Shown here: one piece after another, positions 1 to 9,333 of the stretch | How positions within the stretch are numbered: the stretch's first letter is position 1 | How the letters are laid out: the number at the start of each line of letters is the position of its first letter | Assembly (NCBI GenBank): GCA_905181865.1 | Contig: CAJIZG010000005.1 | Location: 62,001 to 126,000, forward strand | From: Urechidicola croceus | GTDB taxonomy: Bacteria; Bacteroidota; Bacteroidia; Flavobacteriales; Flavobacteriaceae | Direction: 5' to 3' | Length of the DNA: 64,000 nucleotides | Program-made: the position numbers and the translations under genes | Notes under the pieces: generated by a model | What the model was told of the DNA's origin: nothing | The model's database searches: none | The model's input: only the letters and a program-made list of their open reading frames with translations

Positions 1-321
1 CCTTGAAGATGAAAGAATCACTTCTTCCAGAGATTCTGTTTTTTTATGCAAGAATAGTATACTATCATTTTCGAAAAGTTGTCTCTTTAGGGTCTCCACT
101 TCAACAAAATACATATGCTGAAAAGAAATAACTTCATTTTTTTCAAACTTCGTCAGATCCGCAATACCATATTTATCAGTATGCATCACATTGGTACTAT
201 CCTCTCCATGAACTAAACAATGTTGAATTGGAAATTTTGTATCATAGTCTAAAACTGTTACATTTTGACCAACCAAAATCACACACCAAAACATTGCTAT
301 AATCAATAAAAATCTTTGCAT
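1..321 (-). CDS. TonB-dependent receptor, N-terminal part (cut by window edge)
   Basis: An open frame runs from an ATG at 319-321 leftwards off the window, giving 107 residues. It begins with a signal peptide (MQRFLLIIAMFWCVILVGQ), followed by a short beta-rich region like the carboxypeptidase-regulatory-like domain of Bacteroidota outer-membrane receptors. It reaches ESLEEVILSSSR, which resembles the start of a TonB plug. Such receptors import siderophores or glycans across the outer membrane. It starts one base after the recO stop, so the two are probably co-transcribed. The family call rests only on the N-terminus; the barrel lies outside the window. Confidence 0.6.
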   Translation of the reverse strand, partial: MQRFLLIIAMFWCVILVGQNVTVLDYDTKFPIQHCLVHGEDSTNVMHTDKYGIADLTKFEKNEVISFQHMYFVEVETLKRQLFENDSILFLHKKTESLEEVILSSSR

Positions 322-322
322 A

Positions 323-1048
323 TTACCTAAATAATGTCTTTAAAACTTCTAACGACTTAGGGGTTCGAAACCCGGTCAAATGTAATTCAAAATATTGAAT
401 TAAAACCTTCAAAATTTCGTGTCTTTCTGAAGAGTTTAATAATATCTTTTCTAGACTATCAAAATTTATGCCTAACAACAATTTAAATTCTTTTAAGACA
501 TCTCCTGATAGTACATTCTTGCTTTGAGATAAGTCTTTTGAAAACCGCCCTTCAACGAGATCAAAGTATTCTAATTCCATATTAGATACATCTGGATAAA
601 ACCCTAAAAATTTAGATAAATTTAGCATAAAAAGTATATGAAAATTTGCCGTTTTGTCGTGAGTATCTAACCATAAAAAAGAGATTTCTAAAAACGTATA
701 CAAATCTCTGTTTTCCTCCTCTTCCTGCAACGAAACATTTAATATTTCCGCTAAAAAAAACACAATAGCTTGTTTATAAACATCAAAATATATGGAGACA
801 TAATGATGCAAAGGTTGTACGTCTTTGATACTATTTAATTTTTCATTTTTATTATGATCTCCCGTTAATTCAATTTGAGACAGCGGCTGAAAATATGACT
901 TTCTAACTTTCCCTTTTTTGGATGATAATACGCCTCGCAAAAGATAAGACTTACACCCTTCGTCCTCTGTAAAGCATTTTACAATTAAATCATTATCTCT
1001 GTATTTTATGGCATTTAGAACTATTGCTTTCGTGGTTACAATCATCAA
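323..1048 (-). CDS. recO: DNA repair protein RecO
   Basis: This 241-residue protein matches RecO in length and layout. An N-terminal OB-fold (VTTKAIVLNAIKYRDNDLIV, about residues 4-23) is followed by a helical C-terminal domain. RecO loads RecA onto SSB-coated single-stranded DNA in the RecFOR pathway. As in many Flavobacteria, the zinc-binding cysteines of some RecO proteins are not visible. Two adjacent Met codons (MMIV) leave the start uncertain by one codon. It is the first gene of a probable two-gene unit with the TonB receptor. Confidence 0.93.
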   Translation of the reverse strand: MMIVTTKAIVLNAIKYRDNDLIVKCFTEDEGCKSYLLRGVLSSKKGKVRKSYFQPLSQIELTGDHNKNEKLNSIKDVQPLHHYVSIYFDVYKQAIVFFLAEILNVSLQEEEENRDLYTFLEISFLWLDTHDKTANFHILFMLNLSKFLGFYPDVSNMELEYFDLVEGRFSKDLSQSKNVLSGDVLKEFKLLLGINFDSLEKILLNSSERHEILKVLIQYFELHLTGFRTPKSLEVLKTLFR

Positions 1049-1176
1049 ATTTCTTTCAAAAGACTATTTAAAACTCAATTCTTTTTAAGCTTATTTTTCT
1101 CTCAAATTAATATGCTAAGATATTTAATCTAATCTAGTATTAAAAAAGTATTAATTTGCAAAAAAAATCAAATCAC

Positions 1177-1650
1177 ATGTCAATTGAAATTGAACGCAAA
1201 TTTTTGGTACTTAACGATTCTTTTAAATCCGAAAGCAATAAAAAGTCCTATATTAAACAAGGTTTTCTCAATTCTAATAAAGATCGCGTCGTACGTATTA
1301 GAATTATTGATGATACTGGATTTATTACAGTTAAAGGAATTTCATCCAAAGACGGAACCTCAAGATTCGAATGGGAAAAGGAAATTTTGCTAAAAGAGGC
1401 TCAAAATCTCCTTATTCTTTGTGAGGAAGGAATTATTGAAAAAAGCAGATATTTCATTAAAATTGACAATTTCACCTATGAAATTGACGTTTTTGAAGGT
1501 ATAAATAAAGGCCTTACTGTTGCTGAAATCGAATTAAATACTGTATTTGAAAAATTTAAAAAACCCCTTTGGATTGGTAAAGAAATAACTGGATTAACTA
1601 AATATTATAATTCAGAATTAAGCAAACACCCATTTACAAAATGGTCTTAA
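1177..1650 (+). CDS. CYTH domain protein (triphosphate tunnel metalloenzyme family)
   Basis: The protein is 157 residues. It carries the family signature EIERKFL at residues 4-10, followed by alternating Lys/Arg/Glu strands (VRIRI, FITVKG, RFEWEKEI, YEIDVFEG, VAEIEL) typical of the CYTH tunnel fold. Members hydrolyse triphosphate substrates such as inorganic triphosphate or thiamine triphosphate; the exact substrate cannot be read from sequence. I chose ATG 1177 because the signature starts right after it. An in-frame TTG at 1156 would only add seven residues. It is transcribed divergently from recO and ends before a small hairpin. Confidence 0.85.
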   Translation: MSIEIERKFLVLNDSFKSESNKKSYIKQGFLNSNKDRVVRIRIIDDTGFITVKGISSKDGTSRFEWEKEILLKEAQNLLILCEEGIIEKSRYFIKIDNFTYEIDVFEGINKGLTVAEIELNTVFEKFKKPLWIGKEITGLTKYYNSELSKHPFTKWS

Positions 1651-1656
1651 AAAGAA

Positions 1657-1687
1657 AACTCGAGATGAACAATGCTCAACTCGAGTT
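1657..1687 (+). terminator. Hairpin after the CYTH gene
   Basis: AACTCGAG at 1657-1664 and CTCGAGTT at 1680-1687 form an 8-bp stem with a 15-nt loop, seven bases after the CYTH stop codon. The T-run after it is poor, so it is at best a weak terminator. Confidence 0.4.
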
Positions 1688-1852
1688 ATAAATAAATCAA
1701 CCCCAAAGACTTATTTACAATTCAAATGTAACATCATTTTAAATACAAACCTCACTAATTAAATGGTTTATAATAAAAAATATACGAATGGTTTGTTTTT
1801 CTAAACAAATGGAAATAACAACTGGAATTTAAAATAATACTTTGTTTTTATA

Positions 1853-2200
1853 ACCTGAGTTCGATTAATATTTAGGCTCAATTTTTTGGGTAAAAGATAG
1901 GCTTTTATAAAATTAAAGTGTTGAATATCAATTTATTAATCTAAAAATCCATCTATGTTAATCTACCTTAAAATTACAGAAATATTTTGTATTGTTGACG
2001 AATTCTACAAAGAATATGATAAAGTCGTTGATGCGTCTCTTTTAGGAAATCTATCAAAACGACCGTCGATAATGAGTAAAAGTGAGGCGATTACACGCTG
2101 TATTCTGTTTCGGTTAAGTGGTTTTAGAACGTTCAAACATTTCTATATTTTTTATGTTCAAAAACATATGCTTGTTGTATTGCAATGCCTTCCCCTATAA
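1853..2200 (+). pseudogene. Remnant of an IS982-family transposase gene
   Basis: The frame at 1955-2200 encodes a start resembling the IS982 transposase N-terminus: ITEIFCIVDEFYKEYDKVVD, then MSKSEAITRCILFRLSGFRTFKHFYIFYVQ. Homology seems to stop near residue 71 and the catalytic DDE region is absent. ACCTGAGTTCGATTAAT at 1853-1869 may be the old left terminal repeat, but no matching right end was found. This is a truncated, inactive copy. The family call comes from memory of the family pattern. Confidence 0.6.
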
Positions 2201-2444
2201 GCTTAATAGATCTTGCATCTTCTTTTATGTCCCTCATTATATCTCTATCTGTCTGGACAAAAAAAGAAATTATCGCCATTTTTATAATAAAATATTTATG
2301 AATTAAGCCTATTTTACGTTTAGGTTATTTGACGTTTTAGGCTATTTATATATCTCAAAGACAGCATGAATTATTCATTTAAATCTTGAATGTTAACCGC
2401 TATATTCAATTATTAAGCAAATGCTCTCAACAAATGGAATCCTC

Positions 2445-3782
2445 TTATAAAGGAATAATTGGAAACACTAATGTTACTTTTGTTCCCGATGTATCTTCGC
2501 TAGAAATATCCTTAATTTCTACCACTACATTTGACTGTCTGTGTAATAGTTTAATCCTGTTTTCTGTTGCTTGAGTTCCGAAAAATTTCCTTCTATTTAT
2601 TTGCTTATGACCCTGCTTTCTGGAACTATCAATTCCTATACCGTTGTCTAACACTTCACAACGCATGTTATCGCTCCCTTCTTTTAAGATCGTTAATTCA
2701 ACTTTCTTATCTCCTTCGATATGCATAATTCCATGCCAAATAGAATTTTCGATATATGGTTGTAAGAATAAAGGCGGTACTTTAACCTCCTCCAAATTTA
2801 AAGTAGGATCTATGCTCACTTTATATTCAAAACCTCCGTTAATCCTCATCTGCTCAAGTTTAACGTATAACGCTAAAATTTCTAATTCTTCAGCCAATGG
2901 AATGGTTACACTTGAAGAACTCTTTAATATGACTCTAATTAATCGAGAAAACTTTGTAATATAATCTGATGCTTTTTCAATCTCATTTTTTAACACAAAA
3001 TTGTTGATCGAATTCAATGAATTAAACAAAAAATGAGGGTTCATCTGACTTTGAAGTGCTGTCATTTTCAACTCTTCCATTTGTTTCTGTTTAATCGCTA
3101 GTTTAACTTCAGCGTTCTTGCTTTTTTGCTCAATCCTCTTGACACTATGGCCTAAAGTCGATGCAAAAATAATACTTTGAACAAAAGCCCCAACATACAT
3201 GAAAAAATGGGGATGAAATCCCCTTTGAAAAAAGGGTTCTTCTCCAACAATTAATTCCATAAATGAAATTGTTGTTAGTACCACAAATACCACAAATCCA
3301 AAAACAAAAAACTTAGAAGTAACACTACCTATCTTATAAACTTGGTAAAACAAAACAGATGAAAATACAATAAGCATAGAGCCTACCACAGTAAACATTT
3401 TTATTTGGAATTCATACCCTAAAGTTAATTGAATAATAACAAAGATTGGAGCTAAAGCAATTAAGACTTTTATAACCAATTCTAAGTACTTATCCCATAC
3501 TACATTGTAAATTTTGGTTTCAATTAAACTACGCGTAAAGCCAATAAATGCAGCATAAGCTAAAAGTTGGACAGAAAAATTAAGATATTTATACACGGTT
3601 TGTGCAACTTCTATTACTAAAACATGCTGATAGAAATAAACGAAAATACCGAATAGGTATAAACTATAAAATAAATAACTTTTCCTTTTATTTTGAAAAT
3701 ATATAAGGATATGATAAATTACCAAAACTAATATTCCACCTCGTATCCAAGCGTATACTTCTAGATGTAAATCTGAAAACAT
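2445..3782 (-). CDS. LytS-type sensor histidine kinase with 7TM N-terminus
   Basis: The first ~210 of 445 residues are rich in hydrophobic segments, about seven, like the 7TMR-DISM membrane module. A short coiled coil follows. Then comes the His_kinase domain with QMNPHFLFNSLNSI, whose His is the phospho-acceptor, and a C-terminal HATPase with DNGIGI and an ATENRI segment. It would sense a membrane or periplasmic signal and phosphorylate the LytTR regulator encoded five bases upstream on the same strand. The ligand is not evident. The regulator-then-kinase order implies one transcript. Confidence 0.9.
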   Translation of the reverse strand: MFSDLHLEVYAWIRGGILVLVIYHILIYFQNKRKSYLFYSLYLFGIFVYFYQHVLVIEVAQTVYKYLNFSVQLLAYAAFIGFTRSLIETKIYNVVWDKYLELVIKVLIALAPIFVIIQLTLGYEFQIKMFTVVGSMLIVFSSVLFYQVYKIGSVTSKFFVFGFVVFVVLTTISFMELIVGEEPFFQRGFHPHFFMYVGAFVQSIIFASTLGHSVKRIEQKSKNAEVKLAIKQKQMEELKMTALQSQMNPHFLFNSLNSINNFVLKNEIEKASDYITKFSRLIRVILKSSSSVTIPLAEELEILALYVKLEQMRINGGFEYKVSIDPTLNLEEVKVPPLFLQPYIENSIWHGIMHIEGDKKVELTILKEGSDNMRCEVLDNGIGIDSSRKQGHKQINRRKFFGTQATENRIKLLHRQSNVVVEIKDISSEDTSGTKVTLVFPIIPL

Positions 3783-3787
3783 ATTAA

Positions 3788-4525
3788 TTAATCGAAGTAT
3801 AATTTGCTAAACAACTCGGCTTTTTTGGTTCTGCTTATAGAGGCCGTTTCTCCATTAGTCATAATTAATTCTCCACCCAAACCTTTCAAATATTCCTTAA
3901 CGTGGTTTAAATTGATTAGATAGGAATTGTGAACTCTATAAAATTGTGAGAATTGAAACTTCTTTTCAACTTCCTTTAATGTTTTTGAAACAACGATTTC
4001 TTGATCGCTCGTCAAATAAATAGTAGTATAGCTTTTATCAGACTTTAACATAACAACTTCATCTTTATCTAATAAATAAACCTTCCCATCAGCTGAAATA
4101 TTTATTTTATCATGATTTTTATTTAGATTACCCAAAAGTAGTTCTAACTTATCCTCCAGCAAGGCATCTTTTTCTTGCATTCGAATCTTTCCAATAGCTG
4201 CAATTAATTCATCCCTATCAACTGGTTTTAATAAATAATCAATTGCAGAAACTTTAATCGCTTTTAAAGCAAATTCGTCATGTGCTGTCGTAAAAATCAG
4301 ATTAAAATTACGGTACGTTAAGTTTTCAATGAGCGTAAACCCATCCATTTCAGGCATTTGTATGTCTAAAAACACAATATCTGGTTTAAGGTTTTCTATA
4401 ACTTTAATCGCTTTTATTGGAGAATTACACTTGGTAATGGTTGCCTTTTCAATGTCATTAATTAATTTCCATTCCAGCGCCTCCAATGCATCATTTTCAT
4501 CATCAATTAAAACTATATTTAACAT
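3788..4525 (-). CDS. LytTR-family response regulator
   Basis: This 245-residue protein has an N-terminal receiver domain with acidic pocket D8-D9, phospho-acceptor D54 in FLDIQMPEMDGF and the conserved Lys in LLKPVD. A C-terminal LytTR DNA-binding domain (about residues 140-243) contains FYRVHNSYLINLNHVKEY. Proteins of this type bind direct repeats upstream of a few target genes. The downstream kinase gene starts five bases after its stop, so the pair is a two-component system. No target site could be identified here. Confidence 0.93.
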   Translation of the reverse strand: MLNIVLIDDENDALEALEWKLINDIEKATITKCNSPIKAIKVIENLKPDIVFLDIQMPEMDGFTLIENLTYRNFNLIFTTAHDEFALKAIKVSAIDYLLKPVDRDELIAAIGKIRMQEKDALLEDKLELLLGNLNKNHDKINISADGKVYLLDKDEVVMLKSDKSYTTIYLTSDQEIVVSKTLKEVEKKFQFSQFYRVHNSYLINLNHVKEYLKGLGGELIMTNGETASISRTKKAELFSKLYFD

Positions 4526-4603
4526 AAATCAGGGGGTTTTTGATTGTAAAAGGCAATATACGACTTTCTATAAAATTGACAGTAAATTTTTAATTATAAA
4601 AAT

Positions 4604-5371
4604 TTATGGCATTTTTTTAAATAATTTATTATCAGTGAACAAATCGTTATATATAGTATTAAATACGTCATCTCTTAATATCTTTCTATCGAGTAAAGAG
4701 AACCTAGAAGTCTCGACAAACTCATGAATCTGTACTCTTAACAACCCGGGACTTCCACTCAGAAAAGTATATGAAAACTTCTTTTTACAATCGTAAAATG
4801 ACATTGGAACTACAGGTATTTTATGCTCTATGGCGAGGGCAAAAGCACCATTTTTAAATTGATCTAAAATGATGTCCTCATCATCAGGAACTCCACCTTC
4901 TGGAAAAATACAAACACTATATCCGTTTTTCAATCTACGCTCAGCTTCAGCAAACACTCTCTTTCGACTAGAGATAGAACTTCTATCAACCAAAATACAC
5001 GTGCGTTTATAAAAAAATCCAAAAAGTGGAATATTACTCAATTCTGCCTTTCCAACAAATACTAATGGATTTTTAACTACACTTAACATTAACATAATAT
5101 CAATCATAGAAGTATGATTTGCACAAAACATATAACTCTTTTTCAGATCAAGCTTCTGACAAGATTTAACTTGACATCTAAATCCCATAACAAATAAAAT
5201 AGTCTTACCCCAAAACCTTGCAATCTTATAAAAATAAGGATACAAGCCCTCCTTTGATGTTACTAACAAAAGAATTGGAAAAGCGATAATTATTGTACCT
5301 ATTACCCAGCAATAAAACCAAATACGCCAAACAATTATAACTAGATATTTCAATAGTCTCATACTTCTCAA
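4604..5371 (-). CDS. plsC: 1-acyl-sn-glycerol-3-phosphate acyltransferase
   Basis: This 255-residue membrane-anchored protein has one or two hydrophobic segments in residues 9-38. It carries the acyltransferase motif H86-TSMI-D91 and the downstream FPEGG motif that binds the glycerol phosphate. PlsC adds the second acyl chain to lysophosphatidic acid to give phosphatidic acid at the inner membrane. A related lysophospholipid or ornithine-lipid acyltransferase is the main alternative. It is transcribed divergently from trpS and lies behind the LytTR system in the same direction. Confidence 0.85.
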   Translation of the reverse strand: MRSMRLLKYLVIIVWRIWFYCWVIGTIIIAFPILLLVTSKEGLYPYFYKIARFWGKTILFVMGFRCQVKSCQKLDLKKSYMFCANHTSMIDIMLMLSVVKNPLVFVGKAELSNIPLFGFFYKRTCILVDRSSISSRKRVFAEAERRLKNGYSVCIFPEGGVPDDEDIILDQFKNGAFALAIEHKIPVVPMSFYDCKKKFSYTFLSGSPGLLRVQIHEFVETSRFSLLDRKILRDDVFNTIYNDLFTDNKLFKKMP

Positions 5372-5417
5372 AAGTACTAATAAAATGATTATTTTTGTAC
5401 ATTATAAAACATATATA

Positions 5418-6386
5418 ATGTCAAGAATTCTTACTGGTGTTCAAAGTACAGGAACACCCCACCTCGGAAACATATTAGGTGCTATTCTCCCAGCAATAGA
5501 AATATCTAAAAACAAAGAAAACGAATCTTTTTTGTTTATTGCTGATATGCATTCTCTTACTCAAATTAAAGATGGGAAAAGGTTGAAGGAAAACACATAC
5601 AGTACTGCTGCTACTTGGTTGGCTTTTGGATTAGATACAGAAAAAACTGTGTTTTACCGTCAAAGTGATGTGCCCCAAGTAACTGAATTGTCGTGGTATT
5701 TAAGTTGTTACTTTCCTTATCAGCGTTTAACACTTGCGCATTCCTTTAAAGATAAATCGGATAGACTTGAAGACGTGAACTCGGGGTTGTTTTTTTATCC
5801 TATGCTTATGGCTGCAGATATATTGTTGTATGATGCTGAAATAGTTCCTGTTGGAAAAGACCAATTACAACATATAGAAATGACTCGTGATGTTGCAAAT
5901 AGATTTAACCATGTTATGGGTAAAACGTTAGTTCCTCCATTAGCCAAAATTCAAGAAGACACAATGTACGTTCCTGGTACAAATGGAGGAAAAATGAGTA
6001 AATCTCAAGGTAATATTATCGATATTTTCTTGCCTGAAAAAAAATTGAGAAAACAAATCATGAAAATTGAAACGGATTCTACTCCAATGGAAGAACCTAA
6101 AAACCCTGACACTTGTAATTTGTTTAGTCTATACAAACTAATCGCTTCAGATGATCAAGTACTAAAAATGTATTCCAATTATAAAGGTGGTAATTATGGT
6201 TATGGACATGCCAAACAAGATTTCTTTGAATTGCTGCTTGACCGTTTTTCAAAAGAGCGCGAGCGTTATGACTATTTTATGAATAATCTTAATGAAATAG
6301 ATACTGTTTTGTCTGTAGGAGCAGAAAAAGCAATGATTGTTGCAAATACTGTTTTATCACGAGTGCGTTCTAAAATAGGCTATTAA
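5418..6386 (+). CDS. trpS: Tryptophan--tRNA ligase
   Basis: This class I aminoacyl-tRNA synthetase has 322 residues from ATG 5418. The HIGH-equivalent HLGN is at residues 15-18 after GVQSTGTP, and the KMSKSQGN loop lies near residue 195. ADMHSLTQ and MAADILLYDAEIVPVGKDQ are typical of TrpS. It charges tRNA-Trp. The frame is open upstream to 5385, but family starts favour MSRILTG. A strong 11-bp hairpin overlaps its stop codon. Confidence 0.96.
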   Translation: MSRILTGVQSTGTPHLGNILGAILPAIEISKNKENESFLFIADMHSLTQIKDGKRLKENTYSTAATWLAFGLDTEKTVFYRQSDVPQVTELSWYLSCYFPYQRLTLAHSFKDKSDRLEDVNSGLFFYPMLMAADILLYDAEIVPVGKDQLQHIEMTRDVANRFNHVMGKTLVPPLAKIQEDTMYVPGTNGGKMSKSQGNIIDIFLPEKKLRKQIMKIETDSTPMEEPKNPDTCNLFSLYKLIASDDQVLKMYSNYKGGNYGYGHAKQDFFELLLDRFSKERERYDYFMNNLNEIDTVLSVGAEKAMIVANTVLSRVRSKIGY

Positions 6387-6408
6387 CAAATTCATATATT
6401 TGTTAATA
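6381..6408 (+). terminator. trpS 3' hairpin
   Basis: TATTAACAAAT at 6381-6391 pairs perfectly with ATTTGTTAATA at 6398-6408, with a 6-nt loop. It overlaps the trpS stop. The AT-only stem without a long T-run makes it an unusual terminator; a role in mRNA 3'-end stability is also possible. Confidence 0.45.
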
Positions 6409-6476
6409 ATGCTTATAATTTCGTTGTGTTTAAAAAACAAAATCCCCCGAGATATTACGTCAAGGAATTCTTTAGA

Positions 6477-7241
6477 TTAAAACTTTTCAAAAACTCCCAA
6501 ACCAAACAAGGCAAAGTCATATTTTACTGGATCCTTTGGATCTAATTTTCTTAAATTATTATCCAATTCGAATAGCCCCTTGGCGTCATTTTGTTTACGC
6601 GTTAGCATACCTAATTTTCGCGCTATATTTCCGCTATGGACGTCTAATGGACATGATAATATCGACGGTGAAATGGTTTTCCATATTCCAAAATCTACCC
6701 CTGCATTATCATCTCTAATTAACCACCTCAACATCATATTAATCCTCTTAGCCGCTGATCCTTTCATCGGATCACCAACGTGCTTCTGAGTCCTTGTGTG
6801 GTGGTTTATAGAAAAGAATATTGTCTTGAATTTATGAATAGCTGGCTGTACACTAGTCTCATCAACATGTTTTTGAAAAACCGATTCAATACCTTCATGA
6901 TTCAAATAAATATTTTTTAATGATTTAATAAAGTATTTAAAATCTTCTGAATTAAACGTACGATGAACAAAACCATCAAATTTATCTAAATCACTTGTTT
7001 TGTGATTCATAACAAAATCGTAGGGAGAATTACCTAGTAACTCCATCATTTTATTAGCGTTTTTAATGATCATTTTTCTATTACCCCATGCAATAGTGGC
7101 TGTTAAAAATGATGATATCTCTATATCTTCTTTTAGAGAATAGCGGTGTGGTATTTGAATAGGATCGGATTCAATAAACGTAGGGTTGTTATATTGTAAT
7201 ACTTTACAATCTAAAAATGCTTTAAGCTCTGATTTCGTCAA
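6477..7241 (-). CDS. TIGR02757 family protein (DUF2400)
   Basis: This 254-residue protein matches the TIGR02757/DUF2400 family found widely in Bacteroidota. Typical segments are IESDPIQIPHRY, FLTATIAWGNRK, FVHRTFNSEDF, MLRWLIR and PLDVHSGNIARKLG. Some features recall helix-hairpin-helix DNA glycosylases, but no function is established. It is monocistronic, convergent with trpS, and its upstream side borders the IS3 insertion region. Confidence 0.85.
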   Translation of the reverse strand: MTKSELKAFLDCKVLQYNNPTFIESDPIQIPHRYSLKEDIEISSFLTATIAWGNRKMIIKNANKMMELLGNSPYDFVMNHKTSDLDKFDGFVHRTFNSEDFKYFIKSLKNIYLNHEGIESVFQKHVDETSVQPAIHKFKTIFFSINHHTRTQKHVGDPMKGSAAKRINMMLRWLIRDDNAGVDFGIWKTISPSILSCPLDVHSGNIARKLGMLTRKQNDAKGLFELDNNLRKLDPKDPVKYDFALFGLGVFEKF

Positions 7242-7662
7242 TGATTATGAATTAAAATAGTACCGCTAAAAGTAAGCTTTTATAAATCAAAATACAGACG
7301 CCCGTTTCAACTGTTTGAACATGCACCTCTATATTTTAATTGATAATACTATACTACCTTAATTAAACGATTAATCATTTTTCTAGCTAGAGTTTATGCA
7401 TAAATTAACATCATATTAGAGCCACGTCCGTTGAGGTAGGACAGTAGATGGGGGTTAATTTAGGTCCGTATAAATTCTTGAATAATTGCTGAAGATCTGG
7501 CGAAACATATTATTAATGTTTCGCCAAAACAATTTGTTGTAAGTTTTCCTTTTACCAAAACTTTAGCCAACGAATCAATTACTCCTCAATACAATGCTTA
7601 TTCTATTAGAAAATAAACAATATATAGAATATGAGAGTTATTGGAAAATAAAATTAACTCGC
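7242..7662. other. Gene-poor stretch between the TIGR02757 gene and the IS3 locus
   Basis: No intact gene is visible. A short open stretch on the plus strand (7482-7616) reads IIAEDLAKHIINVSPKQFVV and continues to a stop at 7614-7616. It has protein-like composition but no start codon, so it may be the tail of a lost gene. I do not recognise the family. Confidence 0.4.
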
Positions 7663-7705
7663 TTATAAATCATTGAATTGGAATTCTTGTTTTTTAAATA
7701 AACTC
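7663..7705 (-). pseudogene. 3' fragment of disrupted GlsB/YeaQ-type membrane protein gene
   Basis: Read on the minus strand, these 43 bases encode SLFKKQEFQFNDL and a TAA stop at 7663-7665. Joined across the IS3 element to the fragment ending at 8961, they restore LVLYIASLFKKQEF in frame, the expected Lys-rich tail of a GlsB/YeaQ/YmgE-type protein. The element therefore inserted into the last codons of this gene. Flanks CTC (7703-7705) and CTA (8961-8963) are probably the 3-bp target duplication with one later change. Confidence 0.65.
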
Positions 7706-7735
7706 TGGAGTGTCTACCTTTGATGTAACGATTTT
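7706..7735 (+). repeat. IS3 left inverted repeat
   Basis: It starts TGGAGTGTCTACCTTTGATG and ends ATTTT. Compared with the reverse complement of 8931-8960 it shares TGGA, the CTAC core and the ATTTT end, 18 of 30 positions. Confidence 0.8.
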
Positions 7736-7754
7736 TTTACGCCTACAAATATTA

Positions 7755-7762
7755 TATATTTG
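7755..7762 (+). promoter_or_regulatory. -7 element upstream of IS orfA
   Basis: TATATTTG matches the Bacteroidota -7 consensus TAnnTTTG and lies four bases before the orfA ATG at 7767. Transcription from it would be almost leaderless. No clear -33 TTG at the usual spacing was found. Confidence 0.4.
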
Positions 7763-8011
7763 AATTATGGCAAAACATAGGTATGACAATGAATTCAAGG
7801 TAATGATAGTTGAACTATTAAAGTCTGACATTAAGACACGTCAAATTAGTGATGAATACGGTATAGAGATCAATATGATCAATCGTTGGCGAAGAGAATA
7901 TGAATCTAAAATGGGTGATTTTTTAAAAAGGAGGGAATTATGCATAGAAGAGCCGGAACTTAAGGCCTTAAAAAAAGAACTGCGAGATGTCAAAATGGAA
8001 CGGGACGTCTT

Positions 8012-8018
8012 AAAAAAG
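8012..8018 (+). promoter_or_regulatory. Programmed -1 frameshift heptamer of the IS3 element
   Basis: A-AAA-AAG sits in the orfA frame near its end. After a -1 slip the frame reads KKGGKHLFQERQLRYTFILG and stays open to MCK at about 8105. This gives the OrfAB junction expected for an IS3 transposase. Confidence 0.7.
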
Positions 8019-8930
<912 letters not shown>

Positions 8931-8960
8931 AAAATAGTCCCAAATTTAGTAGGTAGTCCA
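8931..8960 (-). repeat. IS3 right inverted repeat
   Basis: Its reverse complement begins TGGACTACCTACTAAATTTG and mirrors the left end imperfectly. It starts right after the transposase TAA at 8928-8930. Confidence 0.8.
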
Positions 8961-9180
8961 CTAGCTATATATAAAACTAAAGAAGCACCAATGAAACCCG
9001 TTAGTATAGCACCAATAATACCGTCAATAAAACTTATATCAAGTGTTCCAAATAACCATCCACCTACTGCACCACCAACAATAACTAATAATATTAATTA
9101 ATAGACCGAATCCATCACCCCTTCGTAAACTTTACAGTTAACAATCTAGCAATAACCGAATCAATAATGAAAGAAGACAT
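8961..9180 (-). pseudogene. 5' fragment of GlsB/YeaQ/YmgE-type membrane protein gene
   Basis: The minus strand from ATG 9178-9180 encodes VIARLLTVKFTKG, then GDGFGLLINII, then LVIVGGAVGGWLFGTLDISF and GIIGAILTGFIGASLVLYIA. The three segments lie in three frames, so there are one-base shifts near 9118 and 9075. The small Gly-rich membrane repeat pattern is that of transglycosylase-associated/GlsB stress proteins. The gene is both frameshifted and cut by the IS3 element; its tail is at 7663-7705. Confidence 0.7.
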
Positions 9181-9333
9181 ACGAAATTGAAAAAAACTCC
9201 AAGTAATAAATACAAATCCGTAGCATAAAAATTAACCTATAAATTTAACCATCTTAATAATATGAAGTAGCATAATTAAATATATCTCTTAGCCTTAACC
9301 CTTTAAAGATTCACTTTTTGCTGACACTATACA

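Noticed and set aside
2118-2306. Plus-strand frame overlapping the IS982 remnant
   Set aside because: It is in a different frame from the recognisable transposase sequence and has no similarity to any family I know.
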